64,000 nt of DNA from Porites lobata. Lineage: Eukaryota > Cnidaria > Anthozoa > Scleractinia > Poritidae. Location of the stretch: positions 46,001 through 110,000 of the forward strand of contig CALNXK010000564.1 of the NCBI GenBank assembly GCA_942486035.1, in the 5' to 3' direction. A program made the translations under genes and the position numbers. Below the pieces are notes generated by a model. It was given only the letters and a program-made list of their open reading frames with translations, had not been told where the DNA came from and did no database searches. Positions 1 through 11,973 of this stretch are shown piece after piece; within the stretch, counting starts at the first letter, position 1, and the number at the start of each line of letters is the position of its first letter.

Positions 1-537
1 TCTTTCGTTCGTCACTTTTTTCAATCCATATGTTGTCAACTTTGCAGGTATTACAACATCACCCAATTTGGTTTCCTCAGGACAGAGGCTACTGCAGGTT
101 CCAACTAAAATCACTGCTTTGGGCATAAGCATTGAGACAGCATTTTTTGTAGTCACTATGGAACCTCCCGGACCACCAGAACCTTCATGACATCGCAATA
201 AAGCGACTTTTACTCTCTCATTTTGGCTTTCATTCTCATCCTCGAAGTAGACATAACCGACACCATTGAACCAACATGTAAATGGATTATTCAGGTGCAT
301 ATAGCAAGCTGAGAACTCACAGTCCTTTACAGTCAGTAACAAAATGTCGACAGGAAGGCGTGCATGATTCCCAGGCTTTGTTTGTAACTTGATATCACTC
401 ATGCGGGGTAGTTTAACACTAAGCTGGGGCGGGTCTTCATTGGCGTCGCTGTTCTTCCTCTTAGTTCCCCTATTTGCGCCATGTGAGATATCTTCTTCTT
501 GTGCTTTGCTGCCAAAGTCCTTTGAAGGGTTTGACAT
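1..537 (-). CDS. Partial PNP_UDP-domain first exon of an NLR-type gene, cut by the window edge
   Basis: Reading leftward from ATG at 535-537, 179 codons are open to the window edge with no stop. The product is a close paralogue of the first exon of the gene at 60888. It starts MSNPSKDFGSKAQEEDIS and carries the nucleoside-phosphorylase core signatures VALLRCHEGSGGPGGS and VGTCSSLCPEETKLGDVV, as in the PNP_UDP_1 family. In cnidarian (and fungal) NLR-type proteins this domain sits N-terminal to an NB-ARC or NACHT ATPase. The remaining exons would lie left of the window, so the full architecture is inferred from the paralogue. The region upstream of its ATG (to about 1630) is also shared with the 61-kb gene. 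No disabling change is visible in this part. Confidence is high for the domain and moderate that the whole gene is functional. Confidence 0.85.
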   Translation of the reverse strand, partial: MSNPSKDFGSKAQEEDISHGANRGTKRKNSDANEDPPQLSVKLPRMSDIKLQTKPGNHARLPVDILLLTVKDCEFSACYMHLNNPFTCWFNGVGYVYFEDENESQNERVKVALLRCHEGSGGPGGSIVTTKNAVSMLMPKAVILVGTCSSLCPEETKLGDVVIPAKLTTYGLKKVTNER

Positions 538-1630
538 TTCGCTCAATTTAGACCTTTGATCTGGCATATAAAGAGTACATAAACTGTCACATGTTTGTAT
601 AAGAAAGATTAGCGGGGAGAGAGCGTCTGTACACAGGCTAAGGAACGATTTGATTTAAAATAGTCAATGAAATTAGGAGCCTGTGTGCAGCCGCCCCATC
701 TCCTCAAAAACCATCCGCAAAACAAAAACACGATTAGCAAGCGGCACGACACAGACGTCTTTCTCCCCGATTTTGGTTGAGAGGAGGGAGTAGCTGTACA
801 CAGAACCAGCGATCACAGTGCAGTATCCGAATGGCGGTGGATGACTTTGAAAAGTTTTGCAATAAATTTCTCAGAATTTCCCGATAAATTCTCTCCGATT
901 TTAAAGAATGGGACGGTATTGTCTTTTGTACAAAGCAAAGTATTTCCTTGTCCTCTGTAATAATTCCCCGCAGAGTACCCAAATTATCTCGGAAAACTCT
1001 CAGGTCGCTTTTTACTTTGTTGTTTTCTTCTCGTCATTTTGTTTTGAGCGCTCTGTTGATGTTGAGTTTAAATTGAGGGTTTTAACTGTTTATTCATAGT
1101 TTACAGCATGGATTTGCGATTTTAAGCTTCTTCAAGGAATTTTAAAGTTCTGTCCTGGATCTGGGATAGGAGCAGTTTTAAAAAGGTTTTTACTGACAGA
1201 GCTTTGCACAGTCATCAGAGAAATTACTGCCATAAATTCAATGTGCACAGCATTGTTATTTTTTTCTTCTTACTTCATTTAAAGCGAAAGTTCTCAATTA
1301 GCTCATAACATGACAATGACGTTCATTGGGTGCGGAGCCCTCCAGGTATCACACTTGAACGGCCCCGGTACAAATTCTGGCTGTCAGAGATTTCGTTTGT
1401 GTACCTCCTACCTTTTGTTTGACTGTTCGCGCGTACTTGAGAGCGCAAAAATACGGACTGTTTGCAGTCTACAAATCCCATTGCGGTAGAAAATAGAAAG
1501 TTAAATTTATTATTATCGCTTACAAGTTTCGTCACGTGCCGTCCTTTTTTTCTTTTGAAATATGGCATTGTAAAAAAATAAGAAAATACTATAGATTTTG
1601 GTAAGTCCAGTAGACTTTCTAAAAGTCCTT
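538..1630. repeat. Upstream region duplicated at 60889-61622
   Basis: The sequence 5' of the ATG at 537 matches the sequence 5' of the ATG at 60888 and ends abruptly at the shared CTTTCTAAAAGTCCTTT (about 1613-1630 and 61605-61622). The copies differ by about 390 bp present only here (roughly 744-1130) and about 35 bp present only in the other copy (TAACTCCCCGCGCACTGAG region near 61152). This shows a duplication carrying the 5' exon plus about 1 kb of upstream DNA. Transcription control sequences are probably included, but I can point to no specific motif. Confidence 0.8.
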
Positions 1631-3790
1631 TAAGAGAAACGTAGCCAATATCCAGCCATAATGACCTCATGGCTGGTCAAACATAAAGGATTTATTATGT
1701 GGCCAAAAGAGAACTTTTTCTTGCGGGATCGAAGCGGGAAATCCCGAGCGGACAAGATGAATCCATGATGACCCTTTGGGTAATCAATCGGAGCATAGGA
1801 TTCACACCATCCTGCCCTAGTATCCAGTCATTGAGGCCATAGAAGTTTGTTTAATACGCATACAAATTGTTGCCGGGCTCTTCTCCAAATGTTTTTCTAC
1901 CTATTTCATCTCAGTCTGTTTTTATTTCTCCAAGTGGTTCATCAAGGTGCGAAGCGCGCCAGCAGACCTTTTGTTTTGCTGTTTTGAAATCTAATACCTG
2001 ACCGATCCATGAGAATGTTTTGAACAAACTTTTTGCTGGTGAACCTTAGCGGCCTACCAGTTCAGCAAGATTATTATGTTCCGTTTTTCGGTTTCTTATA
2101 AGCGATATTAATTTTTAACTTGTGGGGATTACGCGTAGCGTAAGAAACAAGTTTTTGTGGGCACTGCGATATGCATATGTGTCAGTGACTCGGGTGTAGA
2201 AACCGTTCGTAATTAGTCGGCTCCGCACGAAAGCGCCCGATATCAAAACGACAACTGTCGTAGATCGATCTTTCCCTTTCCACGATTAAGACTTGGAAGG
2301 GCTGAGCGTGTATTATGCCCAGAGCTTTTGATGTTGTGATATTGTACCTTCACAGGACGATAAGTTGTCTTCATGTGGACTTTGAATGTTTAAAATCAGC
2401 ACTTTGCCCAACCTTTTTGACTCATTCAGGCGATAAACATGACAAAAGATCAGCAATTGCTCTTCGACTCCCAAGCTGGCTCAAGCTCACGATTCTGTGT
2501 GAGTCTCACGATCTTTTAACTTTTCTCACGACAAGACTCCCAATTTCATGGTTCTTAGTGAAATATCATTCTGAAATTAAATGTTTCTTTGTTCAATCGA
2601 AAAGGAAATGTTTGCCGTTGCTGAATCGTACTGATTCTCCGCCGTCAGCAAGAGACTTCGCGACGGTTTTGCGCGCATGTTTTACATTAGTCGTCGTGGC
2701 ACAATAGATAATGCGCTACCCTTACACGTTCGACTCCCATCGGAAGAAGCCTTTTTTTCTTTTTCCTTGGTCGTTTTGTTTTTGGTTTTTTTAACATATT
2801 TTTTTTAAACAGACTTAAATTGAATTGCAAGTCAATTATCAGCTTTCATTTCTAAAATAATTAATCCACAAGTTAACCTTAGGCACCATTTGGTCTAGTT
2901 TTTTCCGAGGTTATCAGTTTCGGCGATCCGTGAGCCCGCGGCCATAAGCGCGGGGGTCGATCTAGGATCAGCTCTAGTGTTACGTCATTTTCTGAATCTT
3001 GGGGGTGGGGTGGGGGTAGGTTCAGCAAACGGAAATTCCGACTGCAGTTTCAAAAATGATCCTACGATAACTTATTTCGAGGGCTAAAAAATAGTTGTCT
3101 AGGAGAAACTGCGCTCTCACCCACCTACAATCATCGTCAAAAGTGTTGGGAAGGTTGCCCTTTTTACCTCTTCTTTTCCTTCCTCCCCCCGCCCCTGGCC
3201 CAATGTTGATCAAAGCGTTAATGTTTGTGCGCGTAATTGTTCTGTTATATTCCAACATTGAATAGGGGGGAAGGGGGATATTTAGCAAAAGAGAAAACTC
3301 TCTTGGATTAAAATGGACTACTGTTTAGTTATACAACCTTCCCAACTACTTTTGTCTGTGATTGTAGGTTAGCCCTGCTTTTTACAGGTAGAGTAGTTCG
3401 CAAATTGTAACTTTTGACGTTAAAATTAACTAATCTAATTGCTATTATATAACCCATATACTAAGGAATTCTGGGATTGAAACTAGCCGACGACAAGGTG
3501 ACAGCCGTGGTTAGTGTTGAATAAAAACGGTATGCCACAGAGTGTTTAGGGTTAGCAATCGTTACTTGCATCGGCAAGCTAGAGTTACCTTTTAATTAAT
3601 CATAACCCATAGCTCTCAGTTTCGTCAGAACATGCGTGCGTTTCTCCCATTTTAAACTGGACTCGCTGCAGCTGCAAGAATTTGCTGACGCTGTTACTCC
3701 TAGCCTGTTAACGTCCCTCAGCGGCGATGAGCGAGGAGAAGCGTCTGCCGTTCGCAGGCTATGTTACTCCCTCCAAATCACCTAAAGAAG
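1631..3790. other. No gene recognised; dispersed-repeat material
   Basis: About 1683-2150 resembles 38022-39080: both hold GGATTTATTATG followed by a GCGGGAAA..CCGAGCGG segment, and later CATAC..ATTGTTGCCGGGCTC. They are therefore diverged copies of one repeat family. The open frame at 2315-2707 (130 codons) has no motif I recognise. The rest is AT-rich sequence with homopolymers, and I see no splice-bounded exon. Confidence 0.5.
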
Positions 3791-3799
3791 GTAGAGTAA

Positions 3800-4010
3800 G
3801 TGCAAGGTCATCAAAACTATCAGCAGTGCGTTCTTGTTCTTCTCCAAACAGTTTAAGAGCAGTGCATGCTGATAACGAACTAGGGGCGCGTGGAAGTCTG
3901 CAAGTGAATGTTGAGTGGCTCCAAGGTTATCACGGATAACTATCAGCAGTTACGTGTTCTTCTCGAACAGTTTAAGGCGGATGTCAAGTGCATACTGTAC
4001 ACTTCGGGTG
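3800..4010 (-). pseudogene. Decayed relic of two NLR-type TPR units
   Basis: The plus strand shows the hallmarks of the 126-bp TPR repeat found at 42-55 kb: ACTATCAGCAGT, GTTCTTCTCCAAACAGTTTA, GTGAATGTTGAGTGGCTCC and GGCGGATGTCAAGTGCAT. On the minus strand these encode the DSY, KLFGEE and TQHSLGNF parts of the TPR. Two units are recognisable. They are broken by extra bases (for example GGATAA before ACTATCAGCAG at about 3933) and stops, so this is not coding. It lies 5' of the minus-strand gene at 1-537 and cannot be that gene's tail, so it is best read as the tail remnant of a third family member. Confidence 0.75.
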
Positions 4011-4029
4011 AGGAGGTGCGGCCCGGCCC

Positions 4030-4329
4030 CTCATACCCTGACCCTGTTTGAGACAAAAATCTCTGATTTTCCTACCCTAGCTGTTTAAGACAGAATTCCG
4101 AGTTTTGATACCCTGTTTAAGACATTTAACCCAAAACCATACCCTGTGTAAGACAATAATAAATATCGAAAGTCTTTCTTATCTAATCCATTATTTTGGC
4201 AATCACAAAACTATTTACAGCTTGATCAACAGAGTCACGCAGGCTGTTTATCGTCCAAGAAAAGATACCCTGTTTAAGTCAAAAATTGATAAAATCGATA
4301 CCCTGATTAAGACAAAAAATGATAAAATC
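4030..4329. repeat. Degenerate tandem repeats of a TACCCTGTTTAAGAC motif
   Basis: The motif TACCCTGTTTAAGACAAAAA recurs with variation about every 30-45 bp (for example near 4108, 4140, 4265 and 4300). The same motif resumes at about 13827 (GACACCCTGTTTAAGACA), just beyond the right end of the hAT-like element. This shows that the element landed inside this repeat. Confidence 0.6.
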
Positions 4330-4506
4330 CAGGCCCGTAGCAGGGGGAAGGGCAGGGGGGGCTCGAGCCCCCCCCCCAAAATTTTCAGACCTGAATAAAA
4401 TTCTGCTGCAAAAGTGGAATTTTTCTACTAAAATGGACAGCTGTCAATGGAACCTAAAATTTCAAAGTATTGTCGATCATAGTAAGATTATGTACTGTTG
4501 TTCTTC

Positions 4507-4743
4507 TGGGCCCAGTTGTTCAAAGGCCGATTAGTGCTTAACCTGGGGTTAAATTTAACCCGGATTTCTTTTTCTTGTGTTCAAAAGCATTTTATCGGAT
4601 AATTTTCTCTGTTATTTTTAAAGCTTCCAATCAACCTGTAGACAAAAAGAATTGAAACTGAAATGCTTTTTAAGCTTTCAAATCTGCATTCAAATCTTGC
4701 ACTAACCCTGGGTTATCTTAACCCAGCTTTGAACAACTCAGCA
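4507..4743. mobile_element. Short MITE-like repeat (GGCCCAGTTGTTC family), copy 1
   Basis: Begins GGGCCCAGTTGTTCAAAGGC and ends CTTTGAACAACTCAGC, so its termini are inverted. The interior holds TTAACCTGGGGTTAAA and AACCCTGGGTTATCTTAACC. A second copy lies at 39833-40073 in the same orientation with clear similarity throughout. Confidence 0.75.
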
Positions 4744-5119
4744 CTGTACAATTTTGGAATTGTGTAAATGAACAAAATCGTATTTTTGCTCTGCCAAAAA
4801 CAACCAACAGCTTTAAGGTATCAGCCACCCTTAAAATTGCCATTTTTCCATATTTGAGGTTTCAACGTTTTCAAATAGATATGCTTGAGAGCTTTCTTTT
4901 AAAAAAAAAATTAGAAGAAAATATTATTTCTGTCGAAAGATATCGGGGGTAAAAGATTTTTTCTCGTTAATTATCTTAATTGATCGTTGACAAGATCTGT
5001 CATACCCGTGTCATATATCAATTAACTTGCCCGTGAACTAGTAACGTGATACCGAGTGCGTGCTTCGACACAACACGTGCGAATTGTCTTCGCGTTGTTT
5101 ATAGCCTTTAGTATTCTCC

Positions 5120-5879
5120 GTGGATATTAAGCGTTTGCCGCCAAAAAAAAGGAAAATTTCGTCATCGAAACCGAGAGCGAAAAGGAAATCGAAGAGCGAG
5201 TTTGACAAAGAATGGGCCGCAAAATTGGCAGAGAGCGACAAAGGCTCATTTTATCAGCAAGAGAAGTGGCTCGAGGAGTTGGATATTCAGAAAAGCGAAA
5301 ATGTTGCAGTTGCTGATCATGAGAGTGCAAGCCGCTCCAAAATCCAGCTTGAAGAGCCAGATGAAGAAAGCCAATTAAGCTCATCGACCCCATCTGCTGA
5401 TGGAACGTGGAAAACAATAAGCGGTCGAGCTATCGTATCGAGCGAAAAGCTGTTTGAGAAACTGGACGAGTCTGTATCTTGTCGATTTTGCCAGGGAAGA
5501 GTCCAAGTCATGGAAAATGTAGCGACTAAGCATGGACTTGGTTCTACCTGGAGAATCCAGTGCGAGAATGAAAGCCGTCCGTCGCACAAGACAAATTCTG
5601 TTTTTAGTTCTTCCGAGAAGAGCAGAGCGTTTGAAATAAACCGGGCCTCAGTTCTTGGCCTTCGAGCAATCGGTGGTGGACATTCGGCGGCTTCAAAGTT
5701 TTTTTACTTTCCTTGGCCTGGCGCCGATCGACAAAAACGCCTGGGCGGATCATACAAAAAAGATCGAGGGAGAGGCAAAACTTTTGCTCGAGAAAGAATT
5801 AAACCGTGCTTCTCGTGGTGTAAAAGAGTGGAAGTTTTCCAACGGAGAATTAAGAGGCTGTCCGCGTAAGAACCGATAA
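5120..5879 (+). pseudogene. Kolobok-type (Mutator-like domain) transposase, N-terminal part, frameshifted
   Basis: The frame beginning near 5120 encodes a lysine/arginine-rich start (KKRKISSSKPRAKRKSKS, nuclear-localisation-like). A cysteine pair (SCRFCQG) and HGLGSTWRIQCENE follow. Then comes FEINRASVLGLRAIGGGHSA, which matches the conserved NRRAVLAMRxIGxG-type block of Mutator-like/Kolobok transposases. At about 5695 the homology moves to another frame (FFTFLGLAPIDKNAWADHTK, to 5879), so one frameshift breaks it. The catalytic C-terminal part is absent: the sequence turns into the inverted-repeat arm at about 5851. The nominal start is GTG, so the true start or splice site is not determined. 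Confidence 0.7.
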
Positions 5880-6850
5880 GGCAAATTTCGGTGTATCACA
5901 GATTGTCCTGATTTTTTCAGTGGAAGATAACTATCCTATCACATGAAGAAATATCACATTTGTTTGGACCAACTCAATTTTTTCTCTATATTACAGGAAG
6001 ATTTTCTCGGTCACCAAAAACTGGCCCGTTTAACGTCAGAAGTGGTGCGATATTGCTGAAACTTTAGGGCTCTGTCAAACCTACCTTACATAGCCGAATA
6101 AGCTGATTATTTTACACACAAAAGTTTTAACTCTGATTAACAGTGTCAAAGTTTAATGGTAGCATTCTGTGGAAGGTTGGCTGAGATATGATTTTTTTAA
6201 AATGACCTTTAATTTGCTCAGCAGGAAAAGTAATTTGCATAACTAGAGCTGAACGGTAATTTCGCAAAAGTGGCACCTGACCCAGACTCAAGTCTATGAT
6301 AAATCAGAAGTACTAAGACCAGTCTACTTCTTAATGCAATAAAATTTGTGGGCACTCTTCTCTGCGCGCTGTACAAAGTTCCGTTAATGTTACAAAATTC
6401 GCCATTTTGACAGCAAAGCTGGAATTGTAACGGTCCCCATTTGATCGACTAATTTCCACAGTTTTAACGTTTCTAGTTATCACCGAATGTCATTAGACCC
6501 TTTAAATGTTGGACTTTTGAAAACATGAGGAGAAAACTTGGTAATCGCTTTTTCTTGATTTTTTTTTTTCCTTGTCGACGATCAGAACGCGATTTCATTC
6601 TCCGTATGCAAATTAGCCTTAGATGCGTCGTTTCAACAAATTGACAGGAAACATAACTGCTTATATTTCACATTTTTAAGGGAAAAATATCTCTTCTTTC
6701 CACGGAAAAACACGAACGATATATGACTTAGAATCCCCTTAGGTCTGTTTCTTTTACGAGGACGAAGCAGTAGAAGAAGACATGTTTACGCGAATTAAAA
6801 TAATCTAATTACTGTGGCCCGTCACGCATTCCCCGAGAGTGGCCGTGTAT
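5851..6850 (+). repeat. Left arm of a ~1-kb internal inverted repeat
   Basis: From AAGAGGCTGTCCGCG to about GGCCCGTCACGCATTCC, this arm is the reverse complement of 9840-12186 once the Mutator-like insertion at 10621-11973 is removed. Landmarks shared by both arms include AAGAACCGATAAGGCAAATT, CTTACATAGCC/GGCCATGTAAG and AGACCCTTTAAATGTTGGAC. Weaker matching continues inward (TGATAGTTATTGATAAT near 6889 and 9750). Confidence 0.85.
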
Positions 6851-9839
6851 CGATCAGTTCTTTTATCTGATTATATTTTTTTTGAAGTGATAGTTATTGA
6901 TAATCATACAATTTAATCACTGTTAATTCCGATTCTTTACTGGGTGGGAAATACCGTGCTGTTGTATTTATTCATTCTACGACCGTTTTAACTGAGTCAG
7001 TATCCCCGGGCGCCACCGTGAGGATGGGGTTTAATATGACAGCCCATGGTGTAATACACGACAATTAGCTACAAAGTAGTCACTTGGACACGGCCACTCT
7101 CATTCACGAGCACTAGCACAATATTTTCAATTACAGAATTAACTATTAATATTTTGGAAATAGCTCGCAAACAACTTCAGAAATACCGTGCGACACCACA
7201 GGACCACGCCTGCAAAGTCCTTATAGCAGCATACAGATTTCCTAAATCCCTAGCTAACTATAGGCTACCCTACAAACCTTAGGGTGGTATTAACAGAGCA
7301 TTGTGTTTATCGCCAATTAACAACATTTCAGTAAAAATGAGGAATGGCATGCAGAAAATTGACTGTCCGTCTCCTGTTAAATCTCAAAAGTTTTTGCCGG
7401 CTGTTAATCACACTAAATTAAGGATCCCTATGTTCACTCCTGAGCTGATGGAGAAAAGCACTTGCAATCTTGTATGAAAGACGAAAGTTTGTCAATTAGG
7501 TCTCCCTTTCTTTCCCTGGATTTGAATGGTATTTTAAAGTGACACAAGATTTTTTTAGCATTACCACGTTGAACTGACTAGGTTGTTCTTCCTTTGACAT
7601 ACACATAGGTTGAAAGCTTCTGGTTGAGGGTCTTGTGGTCTCAATTCTTCAGTGATTTCGGCAATAAGCTTTTGCCTTTCGAACTCCTCGTCTTCTTGCA
7701 ACAGATCTCTATGGTCAAGTTCAACTTGTATACACCTAGGACTATGTTTACGTGTTGACTCAAACGGGCCTAGAGTCCAACATGGGCTGGCAATAGGTGA
7801 GCACGGAATTGGAACAGGGGTGGGGGGAACTCCCTATGATGGCTTATACGGGGAGGTTCCGCCCCAAAGGAGTATCTTTTTCAGGATTCAGGTATAAGAA
7901 AGGTGGGCATTTCACTAGATGAAGTATATGAAAGGGCGAGTGCGCTTATTGCAGCCTTAGCAGCATCTTTGGCGGTTCTTAAAGAAAAATGAACTAAGTT
8001 TAAGAATTTAAGGAAAAAGTAGAAGGACTTAATTTTTCAGAAATTAATATACACGGGAGAAATTTCACCCCCTTAAGTACAAATGCTTGTAAAAGTAGAG
8101 GTGGAACAGTGGGGAGAGAGGGTGGATGGTAAGGTAGGTTAAAAATGGAGAGATGAGATGGAGCACATTGGTCAAGAGGGTATAAATACAAAAAAAAAAC
8201 AAAAAAAAAAAAAAAAAAAACAGCAATCTGGAGGCATTTTTGAAGACTTAATGAAAACGATATCAAAACAAAAAAACAGAGAAATCTTGTCCAATAATCC
8301 TCTCCGGCAAATGTATGGACATGGTTGCTGACTGTTCAATCGTACTCTTCTCGACCCTTCGGCGTCAAGATTTTTCAAGTTTCTTGCGACAGGAGGAGCA
8401 AATCGGCTATACGACACGTCGACCACAATCACGCCTAGCCTCGTCCCCAGGACATTCTTCTTAGAAAATGGCATGGGCGGGAAAGCCATGGGGACGAGGT
8501 TGGATCCTGACTCCGTGTAGAAAGTTCTTTTTTTTCCATTTATAATGCTCTTCAAACAATCATCAGAAAACTATCTTTTACAACACACGGATTAACCGGT
8601 ATGTATAGCATTTTAAAGGTAAGAATTGATTAGGGCAAGATACACTGCTGTCAAAAAAATAGAAATAAAAACTATCTTTGCAAGCTCAAATAAACTGGAA
8701 ACGAACTTCAGAAAACATCGCAAGATGAAATGTGAAATAGAGAAATTAGAATATCTCTGTACGTCAAGAGACTTTTTTGCACGACGAAGAAAAAAGAATG
8801 ATACTTACGCGATGGAACAAAACTTTGACTTATTTCGCTGGCTATCTGCAAATTTACGACACGTCTTCCTGCCACAGAAGTTATTTTGCCAGTATGATCC
8901 AGAGTGTGACCGGGTTATTGACAAGACCTTAGGCTCGATTTCCGCCGTCTCCCCGTCCGTTGGGGGCTCATTTTCCAGAACAGCGGCTTACAATCGAGCC
9001 TAACAAGACCTTGGCGCTCGCAAAAACCTGCCAAGTAGGTGTTCGGTGCCTTGGGCAGATTGTCATTTCAGTTCCGAATACCCACCAAGCCTCGAATACG
9101 TACTCTCGCTAAAATGAGCTCATTTTCATTGTCTTTGCTACACTTGCTACACTTAGACAAGTGACAGCTGGCTAAGTGCGACGTAATATGTGTTGGTCAC
9201 AGAGTGCATAAATGATATTCCTCCACACCCCTACTGGGACCTCACTCTGTCTACGATCTCGCGGAAGAACTGCTTGATGAAATGGCCGAAAAAGCCATTT
9301 TTCACAATTGATCTCTTTCGCGATTTCATTGACATAATTATATTTGAAACTGGAACCTGTTGCATTATAATTCAATCACATTGAAACCAAAACAAGATCA
9401 TCGTTGGAATTCGGATGTTATACCCTAACAAAAACTAAAAAGATACTCCCTTTTGCGTTTATTCACTGAAAAAAGGAACTATTTTTCCCGTTTCATTCTG
9501 CTGCCGATAAACGCTTTAAAGATCTTTGAACGAAACTGAAATTTACTGCTAATTTAAGATAGAAAACGTGTGGGGCATTTTTTTTATCTTAGTGCCATGT
9601 ACAAAGATCTGCCTTCTCCTGATAAGCAAATATCATAATAAAGCTTTCGACGTTAACGCTATTTTTTAAGGCACGCAAAAAAGAGTGCCCAAAAATTTTC
9701 GTGTGCTGACAAGAGGACTTACCTTGCAAGTGAACTCTTATTTTTTATTATTATCAATAACTATCATTTAAAAAAAGATGATAATATTATAGAATTGATG
9801 GACACAACGCTATTGTTTTCTAATCGACCACCCCTCTTT
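6851..9839. other. Loop of the inverted repeat; no gene recognised
   Basis: About 3 kb between the arms. It includes an (A)n stretch near 8190-8220 and a short inverted motif pair at about 8436-8504 (AGCCTCGTCCCC and GGGGACGAGGTTGGA). There are two unexplained open frames at 7652-7897 and 8626-9003 without recognisable motifs. I see no transposase C-terminus here. Confidence 0.45.
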
Positions 9840-10620
9840 AGGAATGCGTGACAGACCACAGTAATTGAATTATTTTAAGCCACGCAAACATATATCATGA
9901 TATATTATTCAGCTGCTTCTTCCTCGTTAAAAAAAAAGCAGACCTTAAGGGGATTCTAAGTCATGGTTTGTGTTTTTCTGTGGAAAGGAGAATTATTTTT
10001 CCCCTTAGAAATGTGAAATGCAAGGATTATATTTCCTGTCAATTTGTTGAAACAACGCATCTAAGGCTAATTTGCATACGGAGAATGAAGTCACGTTCAT
10101 CTTCGACAAGAAAAAGACCCAAGGAAAAGCGATTACTAAGTTTTCTCCACATGTTTTCAAAAGTCCAACATTTAAAGGGTCTAATGACATTTAGTGATAT
10201 CTAGAAACGTTAAAGCTGTGGAAATTAGTCGATCAGATGCGGACCCGTTACAATTCCAGCTTTGCTATCAAAATGGCGAATTTTGGAACATTAACGGAAC
10301 TTTGCACGGCACGCAAAGAAGAGTGCCCACCAATTTTATTGCATTAAGAAGTAGACTGGTCTTAGTACTTCTGATTTATCATAGACTTGAGTCTGGGTCA
10401 GGTGCCACTTTTGCGAAATTACCGTTCAGCTCTAGTTATGCAAATTATTTTTCCTGCTGAGCAAGTTAAAGGTCATTTTAAAAAAATCATATCCCAGCCA
10501 ACTTTCCACAGAATGCAACCATTAAACCTTGAAACTATTGATCAGAGTTAAAACTTTTGTGTGTAAAATAATCAGCTTATTCGGCCATGTAAGGTAGGTT
10601 TGACAGAGCCCTAAAGTTTC

Positions 10621-11973
10621 TAGCCTGCGTAGCATGGCGGTTTTGTCGATCCGGGCGCAGGAGCGGCGTAGCCGCGAAATTCGCGCGCGAAGCGCGCGAG
10701 AACGGGCGGCGAAGCCGCGAGAAAAATAAAAACCGCCTGCCCGGATTCGTGGCCTTTTCAACTGCCGCCCCCTTCAACTCATTTTGACATTCTGTTGACA
10801 ACTTATTTGGTTTCAGTTTTCCCAGCCAATCAGAAATAAAGTGTTGACAGCCTAAACACGACACAAAAGCTCGTGATATAGTGTAAAACGTGACCTTGGC
10901 GGATTTTTTCTTTGTGGCTATCTCGCGCATAGGTGACTACACTGCGTTCTAAACTTGACTGAGTAGATCTTATTTTTGCTGCACTAAGTCCTACATTTAT
11001 TTAGAGGTCATGGAGTTGGTTTGTTTAATCCGTATTGAGTAATTATTTCCTGTGGTTAATGTTATTTTCGCTAATTAGAATTTGTTGATCTCAGATGCAG
11101 TTGTAAAGTACTAATTTCTTTGACCACTCTTAAAGCCTAAAGCTTTTTATTACGGCAGATAAATATTTTAGTTTCTTTGGTCTTTTCCGACTAAAATGCC
11201 TGGATCCGGACAACTACAAACCAAGGAGCCTTGGTTTGTAGTTTCTGTCACTGCTTTGTCCGTGAATGTTTGGACGCTGGGCCCGGCATTGTAAGTGTTG
11301 TTTGCAGGATGTTGTATTTTTACGTATAGCGCGATCTTCAGATTTGAGTTGTAGCTTAAGCTACACCAAGCAAAAAAATATGGAGAATTACGCTGTGCGT
11401 CTTTTTCTGTCATAAGGTCCATTGCTTTACAGCACAGCGACAACATTTCAGATATCTGGTCGTCGATAGTACGTTTTAGAGGGGAAATTGTGATCATACA
11501 GGTTTTCGATGAGGATATTTCTTCTTTGGCCATAGCAAAGACAGTAAAGATCATGCTCTTGCCAAATCTTGTTGACAAAATTTCCATGACATCTCTCCTT
11601 TGAAGAAGACTGCAAATGACCATTTCCTGTTTAGGCTTCAATACAATTGCCCTGTTTCCCCGTCAAATATTCAAGACCGAGGACGCTCCGGTCAACGCTT
11701 CTTTGATATTTTGATTTTGTTTTGCGGAGATGATTTGTTCAGTCCCTCAAAACTCTCCCATGGGAGATTACCAAAATATTTGATTGACAGGCGAACATTC
11801 CGAACCAATCGGAACGATCCGTACGCTGGCGTGCGGACCGGCTCAAAAAAGCCCCCCGTCCGTGCAGGCGGTTTTTCAAGTTGCTTCCGCCCCAATCTCC
11901 TCGCGGTTTGTCTGCCCTCGCCCGCCTTTATTACTTAGCGCGCCCAACCAAAACCGCCATGCTACGCAGGCTA
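10621..11973. mobile_element. Mutator-like TIR element (9-bp duplication) carrying a helicase-like fragment
   Basis: The ends are TAGCCTGCGTAGCATGGCGG and, inverted, CCGCCATGCTACGCAGGCTA. Both flanks read TAAAGTTTC (10612-10620 and 11974-11982), a perfect 9-bp target-site duplication. The uninterrupted site is visible in the other repeat arm near 6058-6070, which confirms the borders. The 1353-bp body contains a minus-strand open frame (11168-11641) resembling the start of a RecQ-type helicase. No transposase is seen, so it is non-autonomous. A 9-bp duplication is typical of Mutator-like elements. Confidence 0.85.
11168..11641 (-). pseudogene. RecQ-like helicase N-terminal fragment captured in a transposon
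   Basis: 157 codons. The start KPKQEMVICSLLQRRDVMEI and the Walker-A-like STRFGKSMIF, followed by ISPLKRTIDDQI, match the order of motif 0, motif I (TGFGKS-type) and motif Ia (SPL..L..DQ) in RecQ-family ATP-dependent helicases. Motif I has R where G is usual. The match fades after about residue 85; motifs II (DEAH), III and later are missing, so the fragment cannot be a complete helicase. It lies wholly within the Mutator-like element. RecQ-like genes are amplified in several cnidarian genomes, and capture by a mobile element is my inference. Confidence 0.6.

Noticed and set aside
2315..2707. A 130-codon gene
   Set aside because: No motif, no homologue recognised, odd composition and repeat-rich surroundings; it could be chance.
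3541..3552. Telomere-like repeat (TTAGGGTTAG)
   Set aside because: Only one and a half units; chance occurrence.
8626..9003. A 125-codon gene in the Kolobok loop
   Set aside because: No transposase or other motif; lysine-rich AT-driven composition; no splice context.
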